The notes beneath the pieces were generated by a model. It searched no databases and was not told where the DNA came from. It saw nothing but the letters and a program-made list of their open reading frames with translations. 64,000 nt of DNA from UBA964 sp037444685 (GTDB taxonomy: Bacteria; Pseudomonadota; Gammaproteobacteria; Steroidobacterales; Steroidobacteraceae), in assembly GCA_037444685.1 (NCBI GenBank), contig JBBILX010000010.1, forward strand, positions 62,001 through 126,000, read 5' to 3'. This document shows, piece after piece, positions 35,163 to 43,822 of the stretch (the first letter of the stretch is position 1; each line of letters starts with the position of its first letter). Position numbers and translations under genes: made by a program.

Positions 35163-36448
35163 ACCGGCTGTCGCTGCGGATCTTCGCCGGAGTCTTCGCC
35201 GCGCTGCTGCTCACCGCGGCTGGCGCCGTGCTGATCACGGGCTGGATCTTCACGGAGAGGCGCGAATCGGCACCCGGAGCCATCGTCGAACTGACCCGGT
35301 CCGCACGCGAGGCGGCCGACCTGCGGGGCCGGGAAGGGCTCGCCGAGTGGTTACGCGGACGCAATGCGCGGCTGTTCGGGCGACCGGTTTTCGTCGTCGA
35401 CGACGCCGGTCGCGAGTTGCTCGGACGTCGGTTGCCAGGGCCGCCCCGTATGTGGCACTCGCCACGCTGGCCGATCGTCTACGTCGAGGATGGCACGACC
35501 TGGCGGCTCCTGTTCCCACCGCGGCGTGCGGGCTGGCTCGGCGTCTTCTCGCTGCCGGAGGCGCGCCTGCCGCTGATCACGTTCGCACTGCTGATCGCGG
35601 CTCTGGTCAGCGCGCTGCTCGCGCGTTCGATCACGCGTCCGATCGCCGACCTGCAGCGTGCGACGCTCGCGCTGGCGGGCGGCGATCTGTCGGCACAGGT
35701 GGCGGCCGCCACGCGCCGGCGTGGCGACGAGATCGGTCGGCTCGGTGCGGCATTCGACTCGATGGCCCGGGAGCTGCGTGCGCTGGTCGAGCACCGCGAG
35801 CGGCTGCTGCGCGAAGTGTCGCATGAACTGCGCTCGCCGCTCGCGAGGATGCGGCTCGCGATCGGCCTCGCGCAGCGGCCCGACGCGGACGTCCAGGCGC
35901 AGCTCGAGCGGCTCGAGACGGAGATCGCTCGGCTCGACCGGCTGATCGGCGCCATCCTCGACGTGGCGAGGCTCGAGTCGGCACCGAGTCCGCTGCAGAT
36001 GGAACCGGTCGACCTCGCCGCGCTGCTCCAGCAGGTAGTCGCCGACGCGCGCTTCGAAGCCGAAGCAGCCGGCAGACGAGTCGTTATGCGCGGCCCGGAG
36101 CGGCTGCCGGTCGAAGCCGACCCTCACTGGCTTGGCGCAGCGATCGAGAACGTGCTGCGCAATGCGGTGCGCCATGCGCCGCCGGACAGTGACGTGGAGG
36201 TCGAGCTGCGACCGGCAGCGCTGCCACTTCGGGCCGAGATCGTGATCCGCGATTACGGCAGCGGCGTGCCCGAGGAAGCGCTCGAGAAGGTCTTCGAGCC
36301 GTTCTACCGGGTCGACGCGCCGAGGCCCGCTGGCGACGCCGGCGTCGGCCTCGGACTCGCTATCGCCGCCCGCGCGGTGCGCGCGCACGGCGGACGGATC
36401 GTCGCGCGCAACGCCTCGCCGGGACTCGCTGTCACGCTTTCGCTCTGA
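35159..36448 (+). CDS. Sensor histidine kinase, CpxA-like
   Basis: 429-residue inner-membrane kinase. First helix IFAGVFAALLLTAAGAVLITGWIF, a periplasmic domain of about 120 residues, second helix LITFALLIAALVSALLAR, HAMP (SITRPIADLQRATLALAGGDL), H box REVSHELRSPLARMR with the phosphoacceptor His, N box IENVLRNAVRHAPP, and G boxes DYGSGVPEEAL and GVGLGLAIAAR. The H box resembles CpxA (VSHELRTPLTR). It starts with GTG overlapping the regulator stop. With the divergent Spy/CpxP-like gene it forms an envelope-stress module. Confidence 0.9.
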   Translation: MNRLSLRIFAGVFAALLLTAAGAVLITGWIFTERRESAPGAIVELTRSAREAADLRGREGLAEWLRGRNARLFGRPVFVVDDAGRELLGRRLPGPPRMWHSPRWPIVYVEDGTTWRLLFPPRRAGWLGVFSLPEARLPLITFALLIAALVSALLARSITRPIADLQRATLALAGGDLSAQVAAATRRRGDEIGRLGAAFDSMARELRALVEHRERLLREVSHELRSPLARMRLAIGLAQRPDADVQAQLERLETEIARLDRLIGAILDVARLESAPSPLQMEPVDLAALLQQVVADARFEAEAAGRRVVMRGPERLPVEADPHWLGAAIENVLRNAVRHAPPDSDVEVELRPAALPLRAEIVIRDYGSGVPEEALEKVFEPFYRVDAPRPAGDAGVGLGLAIAARAVRAHGGRIVARNASPGLAVTLSL

Positions 36449-36481
36449 ATCAGGTGCCGTACACGATGACCGATGCGCCAG

Positions 36482-37150
36482 TCAGGCGCGGCCTGCGGTC
36501 GCGAATCGGCCACTGAAGTCACGCACGACATTGCGCAGCTCGTGCAGCCGTCCGTGGAAGAAGTGTTCGGCGCCCGGGAGTATCTCGAGCCGCGGCCCGG
36601 GACGCAGGGCGCGAGCCCAGGACTGCACGGCCGCCGCGTCGACGAGATCGTCCTGGTCGCCCTGGACGATCAACCACGGGCAGTCCGGTGCGCGCAGCGG
36701 AGTGAAATCCCACCTGCCGACCGGCGGCGCGACGATCACGAGCAGGTCTGGCCGGGCGACTGCGGCCGCTCGCAAGGCGACATAGGCGCCGAACGAGAAG
36801 CCCGCGAGCCAGAGCGCGGCGCCGCTCCAGCGTCGATTGCCGAACGCGATCACGGCGAGCGCGTCATCGGTCTCGCCGCGACCCTCGTCGTAACGGCCCT
36901 GCGACGCGCCGACTCCGCGGAAGTTGAAGCGCAGCGTCGGCACGCCGAGTTCCTGCCAGGAACGCGCCACCGTGTGCACGACCTTGTTGGTCATGGCGCC
37001 GCCGAATAGCGGGTGCGGATGGCAGACGACGCCGAAGACGTCCGGCGTCGCCGGTGACGGCGTTTCGATCAAGGCCTCGATCTCGCCGGCCGGGCCTGCG
37101 ATCGCCTGCCGCTCGGCGAAAGGCGGGCGGGACGCGGGCGTGTCGGTCAC
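36482..37150 (-). CDS. Alpha/beta hydrolase
   Basis: 222-residue cytosolic hydrolase. VCHPHPLFGGAMTNKVV (oxyanion side), RFNFRGVGASQG, nucleophile elbow AGFSFGAY (Ser), Asp in VQGDQDDLVD and His in GAEHFFHGRL complete the triad. This type (COG2945) is annotated as a predicted esterase or dienelactone-hydrolase relative without a proven substrate. The GTG at 37150 overlaps the stop of the amidohydrolase gene (GTGA), so the two are coupled. Confidence 0.85.
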   Translation of the reverse strand: MTDTPASRPPFAERQAIAGPAGEIEALIETPSPATPDVFGVVCHPHPLFGGAMTNKVVHTVARSWQELGVPTLRFNFRGVGASQGRYDEGRGETDDALAVIAFGNRRWSGAALWLAGFSFGAYVALRAAAVARPDLLVIVAPPVGRWDFTPLRAPDCPWLIVQGDQDDLVDAAAVQSWARALRPGPRLEILPGAEHFFHGRLHELRNVVRDFSGRFATAGRA

Positions 37151-38433
37151 GGGGCCTTGTAGACGACGCCGTCCTTGAGCACGAGGCTGACGCGTTCCAT
37201 GACGGTGATGTCGGCGAGCGGATCGCCGGGCACGCCGACGAGATCGGCGATCTTGCCGACTTCGATGCTGCCGAGGCGGTCGCCGATCTCGAGGAATCGC
37301 GCCGGCAGCGAGGTCGCGGCACGGATCGCCGCCATAGGCGGCATGCCGGCCTCGACCATGTAGCGGAACTCGCGCGCATTGTCGCCATGGGCCGAGACAC
37401 CGGTGTCGGTGCCGAACAGGATGGGCACGCCCGCCTTCCACGCCCGCGCGAACGCTCCCTGGATCTGCGGGCCGATCGCCGCGGCCTTCGGGCGCACGAG
37501 CGCCGGGAAAAAGCCGTCCTCCTTCGACCGCTCATAGACCCAGCGACCCGCGGAGATGGTTGGCACGTACCAGGTGCCTTTCTGCTTCATCAGCGCGATG
37601 GTCTCGTCGTCCATGAAGGTGCCGTGCTCGATCGTGTCGACACCCGCGCGCACGGCGCGCTTCATGCCCTCGGCACCGTGCGCATGCGCCGCGACCTTGA
37701 AGCCGTAATCGCGCGCGGTCGTGACGATGGCGCGGATCTCCTCCTCAGTGAACTGCGGATTCAGCCCGCTCTTGGCCACCGACAGCACGCCGCCCGTTGC
37801 GGTGATCTTGATGAGATCCGAGCCGTCCTTGTAGCGCTGCCGGACGGATTGCGCTGCCTGCTCGGGGCCGTTGATGACGCCGTCGGTCGGCCCCGCATCG
37901 CCGCCGAGGTGCTGGGCCCAGCCGTTCGTCGGGTCGGCGTGGCCACCCGTCGTCGCGATGGATTTGCCAGCGGCGAAGATCCGCGGACCGGGCAGCTTGC
38001 CGGCATTGATCGCATTGCGCAGCGCGATCGAGGCCCGGAAGGAATCGCCGAGGTCGCGCACGGTCGTGAACCCGGCGAGCAAGGTGCGCTCGGCGTAGAC
38101 GGCGCCATCGAGCGCCACGTCGGCGGCGTCCTTCTTGAACCGGTCGAGTTCGGACGTGCGCGAGTACTCGCTGGTCAGGTGCACGTGCATGTCCATGAGG
38201 CCTGGCAGAAGCGTACCGGTGCGTAGATCGATCACGCGATCGGTCGGTCCGCCGGCGCGGTAGCCGGGCTCGATCGCGACGATGCGGCCCCCGTCGACGA
38301 CGATCGTGCGTTCGCCGAGGACCCTGTCGGAAACCCCATCGATCACGCGGCCGGCGTGGATCAACGTCGCCGCCGGTGCCGCACCGCCAAAGATCGAGAC
38401 CGCGAGACCGGCCCACAGCACTGGTGCGCGCAT
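37147..38433 (-). CDS. Secreted amidohydrolase (prolidase/imidazolonepropionase-like)
   Basis: 428-residue metal-dependent hydrolase with a signal peptide (VLWAGLAVSIFGGAAPAAT), hence periplasmic. Metal ligands: MDMHVHLTSE (HxH, about residue 81), the carbamylated-Lys candidate in LIKITATGG, AAHAHGAEG, DTIEHGTFMDD and FGTDTGVSAHG. Members of this subfamily cleave Xaa-Arg/Lys or Xaa-Pro dipeptides, or act on cyclic imides. The start codon overlaps the end of the FKBP gene by one base (TGATG), and the stop overlaps the alpha/beta hydrolase, giving a three-gene unit. Confidence 0.87.
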   Translation of the reverse strand: MRAPVLWAGLAVSIFGGAAPAATLIHAGRVIDGVSDRVLGERTIVVDGGRIVAIEPGYRAGGPTDRVIDLRTGTLLPGLMDMHVHLTSEYSRTSELDRFKKDAADVALDGAVYAERTLLAGFTTVRDLGDSFRASIALRNAINAGKLPGPRIFAAGKSIATTGGHADPTNGWAQHLGGDAGPTDGVINGPEQAAQSVRQRYKDGSDLIKITATGGVLSVAKSGLNPQFTEEEIRAIVTTARDYGFKVAAHAHGAEGMKRAVRAGVDTIEHGTFMDDETIALMKQKGTWYVPTISAGRWVYERSKEDGFFPALVRPKAAAIGPQIQGAFARAWKAGVPILFGTDTGVSAHGDNAREFRYMVEAGMPPMAAIRAATSLPARFLEIGDRLGSIEVGKIADLVGVPGDPLADITVMERVSLVLKDGVVYKAP

Positions 38434-38921
38434 CAGCGGACTCCGACGAGCTCGACGTCGAACACCAGCGTCGCACCGCCCGGGATCACGCCACCGGCGC
38501 CGCGCGCGCCGTAACCGAGTTCCGGCGGAATCACGAGACGACGCTTGCCGCCGACCCGCATGCCGGCGACGCCGAGATCCCAGCCGCGGATCACTTCGCC
38601 CCCGCCGACGCGGAACTCGAAGGTCGCCCCGTGATCGCGCGAACTGTCGAACTTGCGTCCCTTGTTGTCGGGCGCCCCTTCCTCGTAGAGCCAGCCGGTG
38701 TAGTGGACGGCGGCACGCTGGCCAGCGACGACTGCCGGACCCGAGCCGAGTTCGAGATCGACGGACTGCAACTGCGCGGTCATCGCGGGAGCCCTCTCTG
38801 TGGCGGTGCCGGAACGGACTGCGGCGTCGCGCGCGCGCGGATCGCCGCCACAGGCCACGAGCAGCAGCACCGAGCAGACGAGCAGCGGTGCCGCCACGGC
38901 GTGCAGGGGACTCATGGTCAT
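38433..38921 (-). CDS. FKBP-type peptidyl-prolyl isomerase lipoprotein
   Basis: 162-residue foldase. A lipoprotein signal ends in VLLLVACGG (Cys near residue 24), so it is membrane-anchored in the envelope. The FKBP domain covers residues 50-162: VHYTGWLYEEG, KFDSSRDHGATFEFRVGGGEVIRGWDLGVAGMRVGGKRRLVIPP... with GYGARGAGGVIPGGATLVFDVEL at the end. Catalytic aromatic and Asp positions (Y, F, D, W) look intact. First gene of a three-gene unit. A CATAAT hexamer lies exactly seven bases before the ATG. Confidence 0.9.
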   Translation of the reverse strand: MTMSPLHAVAAPLLVCSVLLLVACGGDPRARDAAVRSGTATERAPAMTAQLQSVDLELGSGPAVVAGQRAAVHYTGWLYEEGAPDNKGRKFDSSRDHGATFEFRVGGGEVIRGWDLGVAGMRVGGKRRLVIPPELGYGARGAGGVIPGGATLVFDVELVGVR

Positions 38922-38927
38922 GCGCGC

Positions 38928-38933
38928 ATTATG
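38928..38933 (-). promoter_or_regulatory. Candidate leaderless -10 element of the FKBP gene
   Basis: CATAAT (38933-38928 on the minus strand) matches five of six bases of the -10 consensus. The predicted first transcribed base is 38921, the A of the ATG. No good -35 is visible. Confidence 0.35.
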
Positions 38934-38954
38934 GCATGCGCGCCCGCCCAGAGG

Positions 38955-40865
38955 TCAGGCCGCGGGCTGCGGCTCGCCGGACGCGATCAGGTCGCCGAGC
39001 AGGCGGTTGAGCCGGCGCACGAACTCGCCGGGATTGGCGATCTGGCCGGACTCCGCGAGGCGCGCCTGCTCGAACACGATCAGTGCGAGGTCCTCGGCCC
39101 TGGCCGGATCGGTCGTCGTCTCGAAGCGTCGCACGAGCGGATGCGCGACGTTGAGCTCGAGGACCGGCTTGGACTCGGGCGGTGACTGGCCGGCGGCCGC
39201 GTAGACGCGCCGCATCTGCGCACCGAGGTCGTGCTCGCCGATGACGAGGCAGGCCGGCGAGTCGGCCAGCCGCGTGCTGACCCGCACCTCGGTGACGCGG
39301 TCGCCGAGCGTGTCCTTGAAGCGCTTCAGCAGTGCCTTGCTTTCCTTGAGCGCCGCCTCGGCCCGCCGCTTGTCGGCCTCGTCGGCGAGACCGCCGAGCT
39401 CGAGATCCCCGCGCGATGCGTCCTTGAAACGCTTGCCCTCGAACTCGGTCAGGTAGCCCATGACCCACTCGTCGATGCGATCGGACAGCAGCAGGACTTC
39501 GACGCCCTTGGCGCGCAGTGTCTCGATGTAGGGGCTGCCCCGCGCGGCGGCCGGGGTCTCCGCGATCACGTAGTAGATGCGCTCCTGCCCGCTCTTCATC
39601 CGCGCGACATAGTCGGCGAGCGACACCTTCTGTTCGTCCGATTCGTCGTGGGTGCTCGCGAAGCGCAGCAGCGGCAGCAGCTTCTCGCGATTGCCGGGGT
39701 CCTCGGCGAGGCCCTCCTTGAGGACGACACCGAACTCCTTCCAGAATCCGGCGTACTTGTCGGGCTCCTCCTTGCCGAGCTTGGCGATCATGTCGAGCGC
39801 GCGTCTGGTCAGCGCCGACTTCATCGCATCGACATCGGGGTCGCGCTGCAGCAGCTCGCGCGAGACGTTGAGCGGAAGATCGCTCGAGTCGACGACGCCC
39901 TTGACGAAGCGCAGGTAGAGCGGCAGGAACTGCTCGGCGTCGTCCATGATGAAGACGCGGCGGACATAGAGCTTGAGACCACGCGCCGCGTCACGCTGAT
40001 GCAGGTCGAACGGCGCGCGCGACGGCAGGTACAGCAGGCTCGTGTATTCGCGCTTACCTTCGACCCGGTTGTGGCTCCAGGCGAGTGGCTCGGCGAAGTC
40101 GTGTGAGATGTGCCGGTAGAATTCCTTGTATTCCTCGTCCTTGATTTCCGTACGCGGACGCGTCCACAGCGCCGTGCCCTGATTGACGGCCTCCCAGTCG
40201 AGGCTGGCCGCCCCTTCCTTCGGCATGCGTACCGGGAAGGCGATGTGATCGGAGTAGCGCCGCACGAGCGAGCGCAGCCGCCAGGCGTCGGCGAACTCCT
40301 TCGCGTCGTCCTTCAGATGTAGCACGATCGTCGTGCCGCGCTCGGCACGCTCGATCGTCTCGACCGTGAACTCGCCGTCGGCCCGCGACGCCCAGCGGAC
40401 CCCGTTGCCAGCGGGCTCACCGGCCCTGCGCGTGAACACCTCGACCTGGTCGGCGACGATGAACGCAGAGTAGAAACCGACGCCGAACTGCCCGATCAGC
40501 TGCGAGTCCTTCTGCTGGTCGCCCGTGAGCTTGGCAAAGAACTCGGCCGTGCCCGACTTGGCGATCGTGCCAAGGTGCGCGATCGCCTCCTCGCGGGTCA
40601 TGCCGATGCCGTTGTCGCGAATCGTGATCGTCCCGGCCTTGGCGTCGGCCTGGATCCAGATCCCGAGTTCGGCGTCACCGGCCATCAGCTCCGGCCTCGC
40701 GAGAGCCAGGAAGCGCAGCTTGTCGTTCGCGTCCGAGGCGTTCGAGATCAGTTCCCGCAGGAAGATCTCGCGATGACTGTAAAGAGAGTGGATCATGAGC
40801 TTCAGGAGCTCACGGACTTCGGCCTGGAAACCGTGCTTCTCGACGGTGGTCGCGGTGCTCGTCAT
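38955..40865 (-). CDS. htpG: Chaperone HtpG (Hsp90)
   Basis: 636-residue ATP-dependent Hsp90. N-terminal GHKL ATPase: HSLYSHREIFLRELISNASDA, DNGIGMTREEAI, GQFGVGFYSAFIVAD and RGTTIVLHL. The middle domain has LYVRRVFIMDDAEQFLP and DLPLNVSRELLQRD, and a dimerisation domain follows. The ATG at 40865 is preferred over a GTG at 40886 because GAGG lies at a suitable distance and the extra residues are not conserved. A sigma-32-type promoter lies 50 bases upstream. Confidence 0.97.
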   Translation of the reverse strand: MTSTATTVEKHGFQAEVRELLKLMIHSLYSHREIFLRELISNASDANDKLRFLALARPELMAGDAELGIWIQADAKAGTITIRDNGIGMTREEAIAHLGTIAKSGTAEFFAKLTGDQQKDSQLIGQFGVGFYSAFIVADQVEVFTRRAGEPAGNGVRWASRADGEFTVETIERAERGTTIVLHLKDDAKEFADAWRLRSLVRRYSDHIAFPVRMPKEGAASLDWEAVNQGTALWTRPRTEIKDEEYKEFYRHISHDFAEPLAWSHNRVEGKREYTSLLYLPSRAPFDLHQRDAARGLKLYVRRVFIMDDAEQFLPLYLRFVKGVVDSSDLPLNVSRELLQRDPDVDAMKSALTRRALDMIAKLGKEEPDKYAGFWKEFGVVLKEGLAEDPGNREKLLPLLRFASTHDESDEQKVSLADYVARMKSGQERIYYVIAETPAAARGSPYIETLRAKGVEVLLLSDRIDEWVMGYLTEFEGKRFKDASRGDLELGGLADEADKRRAEAALKESKALLKRFKDTLGDRVTEVRVSTRLADSPACLVIGEHDLGAQMRRVYAAAGQSPPESKPVLELNVAHPLVRRFETTTDPARAEDLALIVFEQARLAESGQIANPGEFVRRLNRLLGDLIASGEPQPAA

Positions 40866-40914
40866 GCTGCCATCCTCGGTGGTCACGCCCGGCGCGGACG
40901 CAGGGCGCCCGGAG

Positions 40915-40942
40915 AGTGGGGGCGGCTTGCGATCAATTCAAG
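40915..40942 (-). promoter_or_regulatory. Sigma-32-type heat-shock promoter of htpG
   Basis: On the minus strand CTTGAAT (40942-40936), then 13 bases, then CCCCCACT (40922-40915), closely fits the RpoH consensus CTTGAAA, 12-14 bases, CCCCATnT. It is 50 bases before the htpG ATG, the expected place for a heat-shock promoter. Confidence 0.65.
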
Positions 40943-41006
40943 GGTCGGTCGGTCGGCTGGACGCCGGCCGGGGCGCAGTGGCGCCTGTGCAGTACTCCGT
41001 TGGGGC

Positions 41007-41108
41007 TCAGCGACGCCCGGTCAGGCCATGCCAGGCATTGCCGAGCAGGTGACGGACGATGGCCAAGGTGTCATCGATTTCGTCCCAGAGGAGCAGCATG
41101 CGTTCCAT
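41007..41108 (-). CDS. Possible 33-residue small protein
   Basis: A short frame reads MERMLLLWDEIDDTLAIVR and ends HGLTGRR. It lies alone in the 385-base gap between htpG and the ParA gene, divergent from the latter. The amphipathic acidic start and basic end look protein-like rather than random, and I have an impression that similar short proteins occur in related bacteria, but I cannot confirm this. No strong ribosome binding site is visible. An internal ATG at 41099 is an alternative start. Confidence 0.4.
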   Translation of the reverse strand: MERMLLLWDEIDDTLAIVRHLLGNAWHGLTGRR

Positions 41109-41250
41109 GCGGCCGATGCTACGGCGGTCCGTCGGTGGGCGCCGTGCATGCGTCACAGCGCCGCGGGCCAACTGGGACGAGCGGGCCGTGTGCACGGCGG
41201 CGGCGCGCTTGCGCGGGTCTCCCTGGCTGCGTAGGCTGAGCGGCGCGCTC

Positions 41251-41976
41251 ATGCTGCGAATCGTCGTACTCAACCCCAAGGGCGGATCGGGAAAGACGAC
41301 TCTCGCGATCAACATCGCGAGCTGGTATGCGGCCCGCGACCTGCGCCCCGTACTGATGGACCGCGACCCGCAGGGTTCCGCGACGCGCTGGCTCCGCAAG
41401 CGCGGCCCGGGTATGCACCGCATCGACGGCATCGCCGCCTTCGAGGACGACCACCGCACGACGCGCAGCTTCCGGCTGCGGATTCCGCCGGGCGTGCAGC
41501 GCGTGATCGTCGATACGCCGGCGGCGATACCCCGGCAATTGCTCCCCGATTACACGCGCGATGCCGACCGCATCGTCGTCCCGGTGCTGCCGTCCGACAT
41601 CGACGTGCACGCCTGCACGCGGATCATCTCGGACCTGCTGCTGGTCGCCAAGGTGCGTCGCGAGGAGAACCGGATCGGCGTCATCGCCAACCGCGTGCGC
41701 CGCAATACGCTGGTCTACCAGTCCTTGCAGCGCTTTCTCGCGACGCTGAACGTGCCCGTCATCACGACCTTGCGCGATTCGCAGAACTACGTGCGCAGCG
41801 CCGAACTCGGCGCCGGCATCCACGAGATGCGAACTTATCTCGTTGCCGACGACGTCGTGCAATGGCAGCCGCTGATGGACTGGATAGAGTCCGCCGCCGA
41901 GCCGGCACGCGAGGCACGGGCAGCCGGGATGGCAGTCGCGAGCACGCTCTCCGGAACGGACTCGTCGCGGAGCTGA
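41251..41976 (+). CDS. ParA/MinD-family ATPase (orphan)
   Basis: 241-residue P-loop ATPase. The deviant Walker A loop NPKGGSGKTTLAINIA begins at residue 8, followed by LMDRDPQGSATRWL, a switch segment VIVDTPAAIP and VIANRVRRNT. The ATG at 41251 starts exactly at the first strand. No ParB, parS-like repeats or partition partner lie beside it, so it is not the chromosomal parAB pair. Orphan ParA proteins often position polar machineries such as chemosensory arrays, flagella or pili; that role here is conjecture. Confidence 0.88.
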   Translation: MLRIVVLNPKGGSGKTTLAINIASWYAARDLRPVLMDRDPQGSATRWLRKRGPGMHRIDGIAAFEDDHRTTRSFRLRIPPGVQRVIVDTPAAIPRQLLPDYTRDADRIVVPVLPSDIDVHACTRIISDLLLVAKVRREENRIGVIANRVRRNTLVYQSLQRFLATLNVPVITTLRDSQNYVRSAELGAGIHEMRTYLVADDVVQWQPLMDWIESAAEPAREARAAGMAVASTLSGTDSSRS

Positions 41977-41995
41977 ACCCCGAGTCGGCACTCGC

Positions 41996-42280
41996 TCAGC
42001 GCGGCTTGCGCGGGTCGCGCAGCACCGCGCCGCCGGCCTCGTGACCGTCGCCATCGTTGTCCCAGCTCTCACGGACGCGATCGGCCCAGTTCTTGTAGCT
42101 CGACCAGGTGTAGAGATTGCGCGTGATCGCCGCATGCCGCCCGCGGCTGCGCTGCATGCGTTCAAGCCAGGTCGCGTAGGGAGTGCCCGCAGGCGCCGAG
42201 GATGGCTTAGCGGCAGCCGGCTCGCGCGTCGTACCCGCGGCGGCGATCAGGTCGTTGCGGAATCGGCCGGTCGTGCTCAT
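41996..42280 (-). CDS. Conserved-looking small protein, function unknown
   Basis: 94-residue cytosolic protein with no signal peptide or membrane helix. An Ala/Pro-rich N-terminal half is followed by a Trp- and Arg-rich segment (TPYATWLERMQRSRGRH, TWSSYKNWADRVRESWD) and an acidic, then basic end (NDGDGHEAGG, DPRKPR). AGGAG lies at a suitable distance before the ATG, supporting translation. Convergent with the ParA gene, 19 bases apart. I do not recognise a family. Confidence 0.65.
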   Translation of the reverse strand: MSTTGRFRNDLIAAAGTTREPAAAKPSSAPAGTPYATWLERMQRSRGRHAAITRNLYTWSSYKNWADRVRESWDNDGDGHEAGGAVLRDPRKPR

Positions 42281-42413
42281 GGGCTCGCTCTCCTGTCGAC
42301 CCGAAGATAGGGGAGCCGCGCCGGTGGGACTGGTACTGGCTCACAGACGGGCGTTCACGCGGGAGCCCGTCATTCCGTTCTGCGAGAGCGCGCTCGCGCC
42401 GCGGTCCGTTATG

Positions 42414-43799
42414 TCACGCGACGATGCGATAGCAGGGTCGGTAGGCGCTGCCCGGCAGCTTCATGCGTTGCTGCGCCACGAACCCGGCGAGCAGCTCATC
42501 GAGCATACGCATGATGTCGCGGTCGCCGACGAGCTCGAACGGACCATGGCGCTCGATCATCTGGATGCCGTGTTCCTTGACGTTGCCGGTCACGATCCCC
42601 GAGAACGCACGGCGCAGATCGGCGGCGAGTTCGTGGACGGGCTGATCGCGCTTGAGCCGCAGGGCCCGCATCGACTCGTGAGTCACCTCGAACGGCTTCT
42701 GGAAATCGTGGTCGACCCTGAGCAGCCAGTTGAAGCCGTAGGAGTCCGACTTCGCGCGACGGAAGTCGCGCACGTCCTCGAGCCCGCGCACCATCGCGCG
42801 CGCCACCTCGGCGGGGTCGCCGATGATGATGCGCAGCCGGCGAGCCGCCTCCTCGCCGAGGGTGCCGGCGAGGAAGGTGCGGATCTGCTCGAAATAGGCG
42901 GCGCTGCGGCGTGGGCCGGTCAGCACGACCGGGAATGGCTGGCGCGCGTTGGCCGGGTCCAGCAGGATGCCGAGCAGGTAGAAGATCTCCTCCGCGGTGC
43001 CGACGCCGCCCGGAAACACGACGATGCCATGGGCGAGCCGGACGAAGGCCTCGAGCCGCTTCTCGATGTCCGGCATGATCACGAGCTGGTTGACGATGGG
43101 ATTGGGCGGCTCGGCGGCGATGATGCCGGGCTCGGTCAGGCCGATGTAGCGCCCCGACGTGATGCGCTGCTTGGCGTGTCCGATCGTCGCGCCCTTCATC
43201 GGTCCCTTCATGGCACCCGGGCCGCAGCCCGTGCAGACGTCGAGGCCGCGCAGCCCCAGTTCGTAGCCGACCTTCTTCGTGTACTCGTACTCCTCGCGGT
43301 CGATCGAGTGGCCCCCCCAGCAGACGACGAGATTCGGCCGCTGCTTGTGGTCGAGCACGCGGGCATTGCGCAGGATGTGGAAGACCGCGTTGGTGATCGA
43401 CCGTGAGTCTGACAGATCGAAGCGGCCACTCTCGACGATCTCGTTGGCGATGTAGACGACGTCGCGCAGCACCGCGAACAGCAGCTCCTTGATGCCGCGG
43501 ATCATCTCGCCATCGACGAAGGCCGAGGCCGGCGCGTTCCGGATCTCGAGTTTCACGCCCCAGGCGTGCCGCAGAATCCGCACGTCGAAGCTGCGGTAGC
43601 GGTCGAGGATCTCCCTGGCATCGTCGCTGGCGCTGCCCGAGCTCAGCACCGCCAGAGCGCACTGCCGAAACAGCGGGTAGAGACCACCCTGCCCGCTCGA
43701 CAGCAGCTTCTCGATTTCCTCCTGCGAGAGGATTTCGAGCGCGCCGCGGGGTCCGACCCGGGCGTCGACGAATTCAGGGACGACGATGCTCGTTTCCAT
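42414..43799 (-). CDS. ppnN: Pyrimidine/purine nucleotide 5'-monophosphate nucleosidase PpnN
   Basis: 461-residue nucleosidase of the LOG/YgdH type that splits nucleoside monophosphates into base and ribose 5-phosphate; the E. coli enzyme is stimulated by (p)ppGpp. N-terminal regulatory part (ILSQEEIEKLLSSGQGGLYPLFRQCALAVLSSG), Rossmann core with VVCWGGHSI, TGCGPGAMKGPMKGA, and the catalytic PGGVGTAEEIFYLLG, then the C-terminal pppGpp-site domain. Length matches the 454-residue E. coli protein. Stands alone before the L,D-transpeptidase gene in the same direction. Confidence 0.93.
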   Translation of the reverse strand: METSIVVPEFVDARVGPRGALEILSQEEIEKLLSSGQGGLYPLFRQCALAVLSSGSASDDAREILDRYRSFDVRILRHAWGVKLEIRNAPASAFVDGEMIRGIKELLFAVLRDVVYIANEIVESGRFDLSDSRSITNAVFHILRNARVLDHKQRPNLVVCWGGHSIDREEYEYTKKVGYELGLRGLDVCTGCGPGAMKGPMKGATIGHAKQRITSGRYIGLTEPGIIAAEPPNPIVNQLVIMPDIEKRLEAFVRLAHGIVVFPGGVGTAEEIFYLLGILLDPANARQPFPVVLTGPRRSAAYFEQIRTFLAGTLGEEAARRLRIIIGDPAEVARAMVRGLEDVRDFRRAKSDSYGFNWLLRVDHDFQKPFEVTHESMRALRLKRDQPVHELAADLRRAFSGIVTGNVKEHGIQMIERHGPFELVGDRDIMRMLDELLAGFVAQQRMKLPGSAYRPCYRIVA

Positions 43800-43822
43800 C
43801 GGCTCGCTTGCCGCGCGCGGGA

